Assembly: GCA_964626015.1 (NCBI GenBank)
Contig: CAZVCC010000035.1
Coordinates: 1 to 35,172, forward strand
Source: CAIKZJ01 sp964626015
GTDB lineage: Bacteria; Bacteroidota; Ignavibacteria; Tepidaquicellales; Tepidaquicellaceae
Direction: 5' to 3'
DNA length: 35,172 nt
Below, piece by piece: positions 6,673 to 15,241 of this stretch (position 1 is the stretch's first letter; each line of letters begins with the position of its first letter). Made by a program: the position numbers and the translations under genes. Under the pieces are notes generated by a model. That model was given only the letters and a program-made list of their open reading frames with translations, was not told the DNA's origin and searched no databases.

Positions 6673-9060
6673 TTATGCTTTTATATTTATCTTTATCAGC
6701 TCCTGAAACTTTTCGAATACTTCATCAGGGGTTATTGACTTCATGCATACGTGCGTTCCAGTGTGACAGAGAAAATTGTTCATATGCCAGAATTTTTTGT
6801 TTGATTTATCGATTGCCGTATCTGGCAAGTAACATGGACTGCATTCCGCTTTCTTCCATATTGTTATATGCTTAACTTTTGAGGATGGGTCGTTCTGAGG
6901 TGCAAGAAGGTTTGGGTCTGACGGTCCGAAGATTGAAAGCGTCGGAACCCCCATTGCTGCTGCTATGTGCAGTGAGCCCGTATCTCCAGATATGAAATAA
7001 TCACAGCAAGATATAAGGTCGTTGCTGATTGTTTCCTTTAATACCGCGAGTCCATCGGGAATCATCAGCTTTTCATGCTTATGAATTCCCTCAAACATTA
7101 TCACCTTAATCGCTGGCAAGGTTTCATTTATAAGCTTTATCAGTGAATAAAAGTTTTCTATTTCCCATCTTTTTATATCCATGTTCGTACCCGGGTTTAC
7201 TCCGCCCATTGGGTATATACCAAGAAGAGGCTCTTTGCCGCTGCTTATCTTCTTTCTTGCAGTGTCCTTTCGCGGTGTTTTTAAAGCAGGATAAAATTCC
7301 TCTGACTCTATGCCGAAAGACGATAAAACATTCAGGTATCTTTTAAACTCGGTTATTTCTTTATCAAACTCGGAAGCATGCGTCAGAAACCATGTGCCTT
7401 TAAACCCAAGTCTGTATCGTATTCCGCACAGCATAAGTATGAATGAAAAGATGCTGCTGCGATGACCATAAAAGACCATATCAAAGTTCTTTTTCCTTGC
7501 CTCGGAAATAAACTTTAATGTACCTTTTAGTTTTATCATGGGGCTGCTGCTGTACACCTTGCCGAAAAGAATTTTTCCGTTTATGCCGGGTACGTATTCC
7601 ATCAGGGGGGTTACCCATTCAGTATGAGCAAACACGATTTCTGCATCCGGGTATTTTCTTCTTAATGCGTTTACAGAAACGGTTATAAACACGATATCAC
7701 CCAGACAGCACAGTTTAAACACAAGTATTCTCTTAACATCTTTAAAAATCCTGCCGCCGGTTATTTTTAAATTAACTCCCGATGAAGAAAAGAATATCAC
7801 TGCTATGATTAAATAATATTTATAGTAGGGTGCGAAATTTGATAATGCAGATACAAACAGAACAACTCCGAGAAAAAGTAATGATAGTATATTTTGTTGT
7901 TTGTAAAATCCGTATGCAAGCAGGGCTATTAAAGAAACAAATATTACAAATCCGATTAATCCTGTCTCAGCAAGCATAACAAGAAAAATGCTGTGCGGAT
8001 TTAACCTGTCAACACTGTGGTAATCGGGAAGTTCCGGATTATCGATGTTTATATTTTTATTCTCTTTCAGAATTTCCCTGATTTTTGTTTGGCTCATTTC
8101 AAAAAACACTCCGGGTCCGGCTCCTGCGGCAGGGTTATCTTTAAACACTTCCCATGCAGCTTTCCAGATGACAGGCCTGCCGACTGCATACTCTTCTGCG
8201 GCTTTCTCGCTGCTGACGTATGATATAAACCTTCCGTAAGACTGGGGTGTTGCAGACTGAAACAGCAGGAATAATACAGAGAAGATTATGATTTCTTTTC
8301 TTTCAGTAATTTTAAATACAAAGAAAACTGCCAAACATACGGCTGCAGCAATTAGAGATGCCCTTGAAGTCAGCATCCCCAGCACGTATGAACCCGACAG
8401 ATAGAATATATACCTGAATGCCTTACTGAATGTACCGTTATTCAACAGTAAAAGAAGCAGAGAGAGTGTCAGGGAGAATGCTGTCAGGTTCGAGTCTGTA
8501 ATAAATCCCATGGGACGCATGATTTTCTCACTGCCGATTTGTATGTATGAATGTATTGCTTCAGGTCTGTCGAAATTGTTTATTAACAAACGGTGAAATT
8601 GCGGAACGTAGAAGTCGAGAAGCGAACCGGTTATTATTAAGACGTTTGCATATATGAATGATTTTAGCATAAAGTCTGAGGCGCTTTCAAAATAACGTAC
8701 AGCAGCGGTACAGATAAGCAATACGATTGTATAGAAAGCTATTCTGCCACATACTTTCAAGGCTACAGAAGAATATTCAGAGATGTATGCTGAGATGTAT
8801 CCCGCTATCAACAAAACAATCAGAAGTATAATGCCCGGACCCGTGTATTTTTCTTTTATTATAGAAGCATATTCCTTATACGGTATTAGCAGCAATCCGA
8901 AGAGTAATGCAAATATGAACTTCAAAGCCGGTATGTCGGATACGTGCACGCCGGGTATCAGGTCAATCTCTGCCGTATGCCTGAAGTCTGCTATGGCTGA
9001 TATGAATACAAACAAGAATAGCAAACGAAACAATAAGTATGCGTTGTTTTTTCTAATCAT
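6673..9060 (-). CDS. O-antigen ligase/polymerase fused to a GT9 glycosyltransferase
   Basis: A 795-residue single polypeptide. Residues 1-430 hold about ten or more hydrophobic segments and a Wzy_C/O-antigen ligase region: GRPVIWKAAWEVFKDNP (295-310), AGAGPGVFFE, then NPHSIFLVMLAETGLIG (354-370), whose His lies in the large periplasmic loop typical of WaaL/Wzy proteins. Residues 443-795 form a GT9 (heptosyltransferase) domain: ILVFKLCCLGDIVFITVSVN (445-464), LLGIYPMGGVNPG, SGDTGSLHIAAAMGVPTLSIFG (family donor-sugar motif, 691-712), and the Cys pattern CSPCYLPD...CHTGTHVC. The GT9 half would be cytoplasmic and the ligase half in the inner membrane. The gene starts inside the end of the preceding GT9 gene (8-nt overlap), so translation is probably coupled. 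Confidence 0.9.
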   Translation of the reverse strand: MIRKNNAYLLFRLLFLFVFISAIADFRHTAEIDLIPGVHVSDIPALKFIFALLFGLLLIPYKEYASIIKEKYTGPGIILLIVLLIAGYISAYISEYSSVALKVCGRIAFYTIVLLICTAAVRYFESASDFMLKSFIYANVLIITGSLLDFYVPQFHRLLINNFDRPEAIHSYIQIGSEKIMRPMGFITDSNLTAFSLTLSLLLLLLNNGTFSKAFRYIFYLSGSYVLGMLTSRASLIAAAVCLAVFFVFKITERKEIIIFSVLFLLFQSATPQSYGRFISYVSSEKAAEEYAVGRPVIWKAAWEVFKDNPAAGAGPGVFFEMSQTKIREILKENKNINIDNPELPDYHSVDRLNPHSIFLVMLAETGLIGFVIFVSLIALLAYGFYKQQNILSLLFLGVVLFVSALSNFAPYYKYYLIIAVIFFSSSGVNLKITGGRIFKDVKRILVFKLCCLGDIVFITVSVNALRRKYPDAEIVFAHTEWVTPLMEYVPGINGKILFGKVYSSSPMIKLKGTLKFISEARKKNFDMVFYGHRSSIFSFILMLCGIRYRLGFKGTWFLTHASEFDKEITEFKRYLNVLSSFGIESEEFYPALKTPRKDTARKKISSGKEPLLGIYPMGGVNPGTNMDIKRWEIENFYSLIKLINETLPAIKVIMFEGIHKHEKLMIPDGLAVLKETISNDLISCCDYFISGDTGSLHIAAAMGVPTLSIFGPSDPNLLAPQNDPSSKVKHITIWKKAECSPCYLPDTAIDKSNKKFWHMNNFLCHTGTHVCMKSITPDEVFEKFQELIKINIKA

Positions 9061-10300
9061 CGTTCAGGCAGTAATTGTTTACAAGGTCGACTATTTGTTC
9101 AGCTTTTATGCTTGCAAGACAGGGTCTTTCTTGGCAACCTACATCAAAGCAGGGACGGCACCAAATTGGAAAATAAATTACTGTGTGTTTGTGTTTTCCA
9201 TCTGATATTTCTGTCTTTACGCCGTTCGCAAACATTTTAAGCGGTCTGTATTCCGAGAAATCATTGGGCTTCCACAATGCTACCGAACCGGGCCCGAATA
9301 TTACCAGAGTCTTTACGAACTGCGAAATATAATGTGCCTGCCCGCCGTCATAACAAATTAAAAGCTTTGCGTTATAACAGTGAGAAGCAAGTTCTTTCAG
9401 TGTGGGAAATGTATTAAACTCTATGTTTGTGCTATGTACAAACTCTTTCTTCAGTTCTTTGAATCTCTCCGATTCGCTTGAGTCTGTTATCAGTAATCTG
9501 TACCGTGATAGTTTTGCAATCAGTTTCTTCTCTGTTTCAAACGGCAGCTTTCTAAGCTCTGAGGTTCCAATATGCACAACTACATCGTGCTTCTGAATGC
9601 TGTTCGCTGGAATCTGAAAGCTGACAAAAGGTTGCGATGTATTCCTTGTTGCAAAACTAAAACCGAAAGCATTAACAAAAAGTCTTTCAATTTTTAAACT
9701 CATTGAAGCGGTGTCATTCGGAGAGACCCAGTTGGAGTCAATGTAGTAATTATAAAGTATGCATACTCCGAGCTTACGGGGACCCGCTGTGTATTTTGAT
9801 ATAAGTTTTCCGAGAAAGATGTTTCTCTTCATTCCTACGAGGTCAATAACGGCATCATATTTTCTATTTTTAAGATATCTGATTTCATTACGCCTTGCAG
9901 ATGAATAAAGCAAAGGAAATAGTTCGTAAAACTTGAACTGAAGAACCGAACCAAGAAAAGGAATTTTGAAGAATGGGTTAAGTTTGGCGGGCACGTGATT
10001 GTATTCAATTACATTATCAATGTAGTCAAGTTCATCAAACACAAACTTATTCACGTCTGAAACAAGCACATCTATCACTAAAGAAGGATAGTTCAGCTTT
10101 AAATCTCTTATCACCGGCAGCGTAACCGCTGCATCCCCTATTCTGTCATTGCGAATTAGAAGTATCCTTTCAGGTATGCCGTTAAATTTTTCAGGGGGTT
10201 TACGCATCGAAAGAAAATTATTCAGCGACTCGGCATCGGCAGAATTCTTAAACCTCTTTAGTTTCAGCAGTAACGGTATTTTATGCTTTCTGTGCTGCAT
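9053..10300 (-). CDS. GT9 family glycosyltransferase (heptosyltransferase-like)
   Basis: A 415-residue protein with the two Rossmann halves of GT9/ADP-heptose:LPS heptosyltransferase-type enzymes. ILLIRNDRIGDAAVTLPVI (46-64) is the N-terminal acceptor-side signature. HIGTSELRKLP begins the second half, CYDGGQAHYISQF replaces the usual GDTGxxHxA donor motif, and CRPCFDVGCQERPC is the usual C-terminal Cys cluster. It has no signal peptide and should work at the cytoplasmic face on a lipid-linked glycan. The gene overlaps the flippase gene by 20 nt upstream and the ligase-GT9 gene by 8 nt downstream, so the three form one operon. Confidence 0.9.
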   Translation of the reverse strand: MQHRKHKIPLLLKLKRFKNSADAESLNNFLSMRKPPEKFNGIPERILLIRNDRIGDAAVTLPVIRDLKLNYPSLVIDVLVSDVNKFVFDELDYIDNVIEYNHVPAKLNPFFKIPFLGSVLQFKFYELFPLLYSSARRNEIRYLKNRKYDAVIDLVGMKRNIFLGKLISKYTAGPRKLGVCILYNYYIDSNWVSPNDTASMSLKIERLFVNAFGFSFATRNTSQPFVSFQIPANSIQKHDVVVHIGTSELRKLPFETEKKLIAKLSRYRLLITDSSESERFKELKKEFVHSTNIEFNTFPTLKELASHCYNAKLLICYDGGQAHYISQFVKTLVIFGPGSVALWKPNDFSEYRPLKMFANGVKTEISDGKHKHTVIYFPIWCRPCFDVGCQERPCLASIKAEQIVDLVNNYCLNDD

Positions 10301-11543
10301 GCCCCGTATGTTTTCTTATGAAATAATACCCTGCAAAGAAGATTATCATCTCGCAAATACCTATAGATATTGCCGAGCCCGCCGCACCATACAGCGGGAC
10401 GAGATAAAATGACATAGCTACGTTTAGTAAGAGTGCCGCGAAAAGTATCTTTGCAAATATTAGGTTTTTATCGAGTGCAATTAACCCCTGTGTTATGAGA
10501 AAATTCGGGAACAGAAAAAGCAGGGGAAGTGTAAGATACCTGAGTATCACATGAGAATTGATGTAATCTGAGCCTATTAGCGCAAAGATGTACTCCCCAA
10601 GAAACCAGCTTCCCGCTCCTGCGCATGCGCCTGACAGTATTAATATAATAAGTATTCTGTTAAACTGAAACCTGAACTCTTTTGTGTTGTCAACCGCAAG
10701 TTTTGCGAATGCAGGAAACAAAACAATGAGGAGTATTGACGGAAAGTTTATGAAGACTTCTACGATTTTATGTGCTGCTCCGTAAACACCTACCTCTTCA
10801 AATCCCCTGTAGTGTTCAATAAACACCTGATTCAGTCTGTAATACAGATTGCTGAAAACATCAACAAGCGCAAGAGTTAGAACATCCCTGAAGTAGTCTT
10901 TGAAGCTTATTTCCTGCCTGTTGTCCTGTGCTGCGTAATGACTGCGGTTTTTTAAAAATATTACATAAACAATAATAAATCCTGCAATCATGCTCAACAT
11001 AAACGCAAGAACTGCTTTGGAACCCGATTTATCAGAAATTAAAAAGACAATGGCAAGTACCACGAACAAGACTTTCTGAAGTATAAGCGTAAAAGCCTCA
11101 TAGTTCATCTTTCCTGCACCGCGAAAGAAAGCGAAGTATAGGTTCATCATCGAACTGAAAGCTATACCGATACTTGCATAAGCGATGTATAACCTTATAT
11201 CGCTGTATAAATCAAGCAGGAATAAAACAGAATAAAATAAAACAAGAGCTGTAAGTATGCTAATTAACCTGATTTTTACTGCATGGTAAATACTCGAATA
11301 GAAATTCCGTGCAACGTGTTTTGTGAGTATCATATTGCCGCCAAGTTCAAAGAACATACCGACAAGATAACCCACTGAGACTGCAAACTCATATTTACCG
11401 TATTCGCTGCTGCCAAGGGCTTTAGCAAGATACAAAACAAATACAAACATTACAGCACGCGGAATTATTTGCGCAACGGACTGGTAAGCAATATTTTTTG
11501 AGTTTTTTCTTAACAAAAATGCAGATAAGGAACTTAAAAACAC
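10281..11543 (-). CDS. Wzx-type polysaccharide flippase
   Basis: A 420-residue integral membrane protein of the MOP/polysaccharide transporter superfamily, with about twelve hydrophobic segments spread from residue 25 to 410. The N-terminus (KNIAYQSVAQIIPRAVMFVF) and ALGSSEYGKYEFAVSVGYL (43-61) are characteristic of Wzx flippases. It should move undecaprenyl-linked oligosaccharide across the inner membrane. The start is a GTG: an in-frame stop lies just upstream and no ATG occurs before residue 32, which is inside the first helix. It is first in a three-gene operon with two GT9 domains and a ligase, so it probably exports the glycan they build. Confidence 0.88.
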   Translation of the reverse strand: MFLSSLSAFLLRKNSKNIAYQSVAQIIPRAVMFVFVLYLAKALGSSEYGKYEFAVSVGYLVGMFFELGGNMILTKHVARNFYSSIYHAVKIRLISILTALVLFYSVLFLLDLYSDIRLYIAYASIGIAFSSMMNLYFAFFRGAGKMNYEAFTLILQKVLFVVLAIVFLISDKSGSKAVLAFMLSMIAGFIIVYVIFLKNRSHYAAQDNRQEISFKDYFRDVLTLALVDVFSNLYYRLNQVFIEHYRGFEEVGVYGAAHKIVEVFINFPSILLIVLFPAFAKLAVDNTKEFRFQFNRILIILILSGACAGAGSWFLGEYIFALIGSDYINSHVILRYLTLPLLFLFPNFLITQGLIALDKNLIFAKILFAALLLNVAMSFYLVPLYGAAGSAISIGICEMIIFFAGYYFIRKHTGHAAQKA

Positions 11544-11839
11544 CGTAAATTACTCAAAATAATAATCTTATTAAACATACAATTATTGTTGCATCTTAAG
11601 AGAAACCCCTTAAATTATTTTATCATTAGAGTAAATATTTTTACTTTGATTTGTATATGCTTTTGAAAATGTTAATTTTAAACGAAATAGATGGCTACTG
11701 ATTTTATGAAACAGATGAATACCGAGTTATTCTAGTATTGAAAAACTCTGCCGCTGTTGATAATATAAATCTATGGAATTTTTTAGCTTTTTACGAATAA
11801 AGAACAATAAATTTAGCTACATGAAGAAATAATTAAACT
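11544..11839. other. Divergent intergenic region, probable promoters
   Basis: This AT-rich 296-bp spacer lies between the flippase operon (minus) and the truncated outer-membrane protein (plus). It should hold promoters for both. Bacteroidota-like TTTG-rich words (actttgatttg, gcttttgaaaatg at 11640-11670) are present, but no full promoter could be fixed. It contains none of the GC palindromes or base repeats found in other spacers. Confidence 0.4.
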
Positions 11840-12178
11840 ATGAATTTGAAGAAGATATTTTACATTCTGCTGATTCTCTTTTTTAGTGCGGCATCAGTTT
11901 ATGCACAAGAAGAATCATTAAATAAGGGACCTCATAAATACAAACTTTTCTCATCTGTGGGTGTTTTTGCGGGTGGAGACCTTACCAGTCTTTCGGGCGA
12001 CTCGCCTAAAGATGTTTCATACGGCGGTAAACCAGGGTTCCTTGGCGGTTTATCGGTTGAGTTCAACATTACGGATGACGTAAAGCTTCTGCTGCAGCCG
12101 ATGTACAGTTTAAGGAATACAAAGCTGCTTTTTGATACTGGCAAAGAAGAACTTGTATTTATTGTTAAGAACAAGTAA
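11840..12178 (+). CDS. Truncated outer-membrane beta-barrel protein, 3' end made of repeats
   Basis: A 112-residue protein with a clear signal peptide (MNLKKIFYILLILFFSAASV, cut near YAQ-EE), then barrel-like strands (KYKLFSSVGVFAGGD, PGFLGGLSVEFNITDDVKLLLQPMYSLRNTKL). The layout matches PorT-like/outer-membrane beta-barrel proteins, which usually have ~180-250 residues. Here the frame ends after about four strands in VFIVKNK. The last ~12 codons belong to a tandem repeat that continues beyond the stop (12143-12315), and no remaining barrel sequence follows. It is probably a broken gene, but it could give a short exported product. Confidence 0.65.
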   Translation: MNLKKIFYILLILFFSAASVYAQEESLNKGPHKYKLFSSVGVFAGGDLTSLSGDSPKDVSYGGKPGFLGGLSVEFNITDDVKLLLQPMYSLRNTKLLFDTGKEELVFIVKNK

Positions 12179-12315
12179 AGAATAAAAGATGTTTAACGCA
12201 AGGATCGCAAAGATGGACAAGGGGCGCAAAGAAGAACTTGTATTTATTGTTAAGAACAAGCAAAGAATAAAAGATGTTTATCGCAAGGAGCGCAAAGAAG
12301 AACTTGAATTTATTG
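12143..12315. repeat. Tandem 85/66-bp repeat across the end of the truncated OMP gene
   Basis: gaagaacttg recurs at 12146, 12231 and 12297 (periods 85 and 66). Copies 1 and 2 share aacttgtatttattgttaag and acaag(t/c)aaagaataaaagatg; the third copy diverges after aacttgaatttattg. The first copy carries 19 extra bases (around gatcgcaaagatggacaa). The units contain the window-wide base repeat tttaacgcaagg-cgcaaagaa. One copy has taa where the next has caa, so the frame closes in the first unit only. Confidence 0.9.
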
Positions 12316-12379
12316 CAATGTTCTGCTTATAAAGCTTGCACATAATTCAATACATGATGAACATCTGCTCCCTTATTCT

Positions 12380-13858
12380 CTACCACACTCCCGCGCCAAG
12401 CTCTACTGTGTAATTCAAATTCTTTATGAGCGGGAAACCCGTGTTTTTAACGCCCAGTCTTAATCCCCAGAAGTCTGTCAGAAAGCTTAAAAATTTTAAA
12501 GGAGAAAATAATACGTTTGCACGGAACTTAAGTCCGGTCTCAAGTACAAATTCTGTTTCCCTGTGGGAATTTCCCGATTCATCAATGTGATACTTCGATT
12601 CTGCTCCGGCGGAAAAATACGGGTCAATAAATCGCGATGCTGATGGGGTGATTAAAATATTATAACCAATATCACGAAGCTTTTCGCCCTGAAGGTAAAC
12701 TCTGTTTACCATCCAGCCGCCGATTAACGGTGTCTCAACATTCTTTACTATTAAAAGCGGAAATGCGAATGATACGCCCCAATCATTGTTATCATACCTT
12801 GCGTTTACGGCAAATGACCTTATCAGTAAATCTGTTTCTATCCATGAAAAGAATTTTTTCGAATCAGTGTTCTTCGATACCAGCGGCCAGCGGTCTGCGG
12901 CATAACCCGACATGTCGTGTTCAAGTTTTTTATCGGGAAGTGCTAATATTGCATTGGGCATAGCACGCAATTCGTATATTGCATTATCGGACGCATAAAC
13001 ACCATTAACTTTATATTTTTCTCTTAACGGACTATCTCCGGGTAAAGGCGGAAATACACGGTGTTCGGGCTTCCGGTTCTTTGCCATGTAACTCTGAAAG
13101 TCTGCCGTGAATAATGAACCTGTTCTAATTATATCCCGAAGCCCCCATGCGTCGTTTGTCCTGACGTTTACATCATAACCCGGAGTGTAAACTCCGTCTC
13201 CGTTAATATCCGTGCAGCTCGCATGTTTTCCCTCTTCTACGAGTATGTGAAAAGGAAGCTTTAGCTCTGTCGAGTTTGTATCAAGGTCGTATATGTTATC
13301 GTACCAAGGAAGTGCGTGGGCTTTTGCCGTTACCTGTATTAATATCAATTTATAAAGAAGACTGTCCGCGTGCCTGCTTTTATTAACGTAAATCTTAAAC
13401 TGTGACTGCTCTGTATCGTGCATGTGCCCGCCGAGACCGGCTTCGTTCCTGTAGTAATGCGAATAATCTATGTCTATTGCCGCAACTTTTGATAAGTCTA
13501 TATTAGAATTATTTTTATCGGTTTTATCCTTCTTGATTGCGTCCCCCGATGCATTCTCTAATTTTAATACATTTCTGAACTGGTAATATACAACGGGTTT
13601 ATCCGATGCTTTCTCGAACGGAAAGTTGGTGGGTATGTTTATTTTTTTCCCCGTTTTATTCTTCAGTTCAGGTTCATCCGGAGAGAACCAGAATATAGGC
13701 GCACAGTATGAAGCGAGTTCTTTGAACGTCATTACAGGATTGCTGCCGGTCCAGAAGACGAAAGGCTCAAGGGATGCAAGGCTGTCTCCCTGCTGAGCGG
13801 AAGAAATAAACGGAATAAAAAGCGATGCAAACAAAAGATAGATTATTCTTTTCTTCAT
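12380..13858 (-). CDS. Large exported protein of unknown function with a calcium-loop-like motif
   Basis: A 492-residue protein with a signal peptide (MKKRIIYLLFASLFIPFISS, cut near SAQ-QG). The N-terminal ~330 residues look globular: PIFWFSPDEPE, DIDYSHYYRNEAGLGGHMHDTEQSQF (several His/Asp), and DINGDGVYTPGYD, which resembles an EF-hand/dockerin Ca-binding loop. FWFSPDEP and GHMHDTEQ weakly recall Vps62-like domains. The C-terminal ~130 residues have alternating aromatic strands and end in an aromatic residue, as in an outer-membrane barrel. It converges with the truncated OMP gene and is separated from the upstream gene by a terminator-like hairpin, so it may be transcribed apart. Enzymatic role unknown. 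Confidence 0.7.
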   Translation of the reverse strand: MKKRIIYLLFASLFIPFISSAQQGDSLASLEPFVFWTGSNPVMTFKELASYCAPIFWFSPDEPELKNKTGKKINIPTNFPFEKASDKPVVYYQFRNVLKLENASGDAIKKDKTDKNNSNIDLSKVAAIDIDYSHYYRNEAGLGGHMHDTEQSQFKIYVNKSRHADSLLYKLILIQVTAKAHALPWYDNIYDLDTNSTELKLPFHILVEEGKHASCTDINGDGVYTPGYDVNVRTNDAWGLRDIIRTGSLFTADFQSYMAKNRKPEHRVFPPLPGDSPLREKYKVNGVYASDNAIYELRAMPNAILALPDKKLEHDMSGYAADRWPLVSKNTDSKKFFSWIETDLLIRSFAVNARYDNNDWGVSFAFPLLIVKNVETPLIGGWMVNRVYLQGEKLRDIGYNILITPSASRFIDPYFSAGAESKYHIDESGNSHRETEFVLETGLKFRANVLFSPLKFLSFLTDFWGLRLGVKNTGFPLIKNLNYTVELGAGVW

Positions 13859-13912
13859 TATTTAATTTTGTTTTAGGAGTACCTTTAACTGTTTGTTTTG
13901 CAGCGTTTGACA

Positions 13913-13946
13913 GAATTAAATTCCCGCTTCTGCGGGAATTTAATTC
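13913..13946 (-). terminator. Intrinsic terminator-like hairpin
   Basis: Arms gaattaaattcccgc (13913-13927) and gcgggaatttaattc (13932-13946) pair perfectly over 15 bp with a ttct loop. It sits just after the stop of the 13960-14586 gene on the minus strand and before the next start, so it probably ends or attenuates transcription there. Confidence 0.75.
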
Positions 13947-13959
13947 TATTTATGCTGGT

Positions 13960-14586
13960 TTAAAACGGTGCTTTCCACCCGTACCCAAGTTTTATCCCTA
14001 TCCAAGATTCTGTTACATCTTTGCCTGTTATATCGCTCTTGGTCGGTGTTCCGTAGTTGTATGTTACTCCAAACATTAAATCAGAATACCTGTCTATTTC
14101 TAAAAGTATTCCTATTTCGGGCTGCACCATAAAATGCCAGCTGCTTTCTGTAAGGTCGTAAACACCTATTTGCAGCCTTCTTGTAAGATACATTGCTCCT
14201 GCGTTTATACCCGCATACGGACGCATGTTGTTATTATCTTTTCCAAAATAATACTGTACACCCGCAAGCAGCGGTACCGTGTTTATGTACCTGTTCTGCA
14301 ATCCTGAAACGTCTGCGTTAGGCAGCGATAAAAGCTCGGTCGTCTCTTTGTAGAATATGTTCCAGCTCGCCAAAAGACTGAGGCTTATATTCTTCTTTAA
14401 AAAATATTTGTAGTTTATTTCTGCTCCTATGTAACTTACTGTCGGTACGTATTCTTTCGAGTTTGCAAGCGGTACACCGAAGTTGTAACTAAGGAAAAAC
14501 TCGTTTCCCGACTGTGCTTTAGCACCCGAACCCGGAAGCAGCAAAAGTACAGTCATTATGTAGAGAATATATTTTATAGTTTTCAT
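13960..14586 (-). CDS. Outer-membrane beta-barrel protein
   Basis: A 208-residue protein with a signal peptide (MKTIKYILYIMTVLLLLPGS, cut near AKA-QS). The rest shows the alternating pattern of a small 8-stranded barrel: FFLSYNFGVPLA, YIGAEINYKYFLKKNISLSLLASWN, PLLAGVQYYFG, MRPYAGINAGAMYLT, FMVQPEIGILLEI, LMFGVTYNYG and a final WIGIKLGYGWKAPF ending in Phe. The length is right for an OmpW/PorT-like barrel. It lies 25 bp after the DUF4136 lipoprotein gene in the minus-strand envelope run. Specific function unknown. Confidence 0.8.
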   Translation of the reverse strand: MKTIKYILYIMTVLLLLPGSGAKAQSGNEFFLSYNFGVPLANSKEYVPTVSYIGAEINYKYFLKKNISLSLLASWNIFYKETTELLSLPNADVSGLQNRYINTVPLLAGVQYYFGKDNNNMRPYAGINAGAMYLTRRLQIGVYDLTESSWHFMVQPEIGILLEIDRYSDLMFGVTYNYGTPTKSDITGKDVTESWIGIKLGYGWKAPF

Positions 14587-14611
14587 TTTATTCGGTTTAA
14601 GTTTAACATTT

Positions 14612-15238
14612 TTAATTTGCAGCTTTTAAATACTGCGACTGTGAAAAACTTTTATCTATTCCGTTGGATATCCTTGTCGATGCGTCTGTTCCGTTTAGTG
14701 CTCCGTTTAAGATGCCCATCCAGACAGCTAATCTCTGTGTGGTTCCCGTTTTGAACTTGTTCTTATCGTACATTGTCGTCAGAACGGAACCAGTCGTTAC
14801 GGCATAAGCCGCCGTCCATGGATAATAACCGGGGTCGTATCCCCAGAACCAGTAAGGGTCGGGATAGTAGCTGCTGATGTACACGGATGTTGATTTCGCG
14901 ACTGCGAGGGTAATTATTACGTCAGCTAATGCTGTATCTGTAACACGCGTGTAACCAAAGCATGTGAGGTTGTTAACAACCTTAGTGCGGATTAAATTGT
15001 CATACTCCCTTGTAACCGAACTGCTGCTCGTTCCGTCCGAGATGTGTGCAATAGAATCTCGCATAACGTATTTTTTATACTGACCCCTGAAGTTGCTGAG
15101 GTCATCATGCAGCGTTACGACAACATCAAACTCCGATGGGTTTGTGCTGTTGTAAGGATAGCATGAATAAAGCGTTAATGATGCGGTTAAAACCGATAAC
15201 ACAAGCATCATACTTAATAGTAATTTTCTTTTCTTCAT
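14612..15238 (-). CDS. DUF4136 lipoprotein
   Basis: A 208-residue lipoprotein. The signal ends in a lipobox with Cys26 (LTLYSC). The following domain fits DUF4136: SEFDVVVTLHDDLSNFRGQYKKY near the start, a middle region where residues such as LIRTKVVNNLTCFGYTRV and ADVIITLAVAKS make the typical 'fixed-time oligomer-like' alpha/beta core, a Tyr/Trp/Pro-rich loop (YYPDPYWFWGYDPGYYPW), and a closing helix TRISNGIDKSFSQ. DUF4136 proteins are outer-membrane lipoproteins of unknown role. The gene starts 3 bp after the MBL-fold gene, so the two are in one operon. Confidence 0.82.
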   Translation of the reverse strand: MKKRKLLLSMMLVLSVLTASLTLYSCYPYNSTNPSEFDVVVTLHDDLSNFRGQYKKYVMRDSIAHISDGTSSSSVTREYDNLIRTKVVNNLTCFGYTRVTDTALADVIITLAVAKSTSVYISSYYPDPYWFWGYDPGYYPWTAAYAVTTGSVLTTMYDKNKFKTGTTQRLAVWMGILNGALNGTDASTRISNGIDKSFSQSQYLKAAN

Positions 15239-15241
15239 GAT

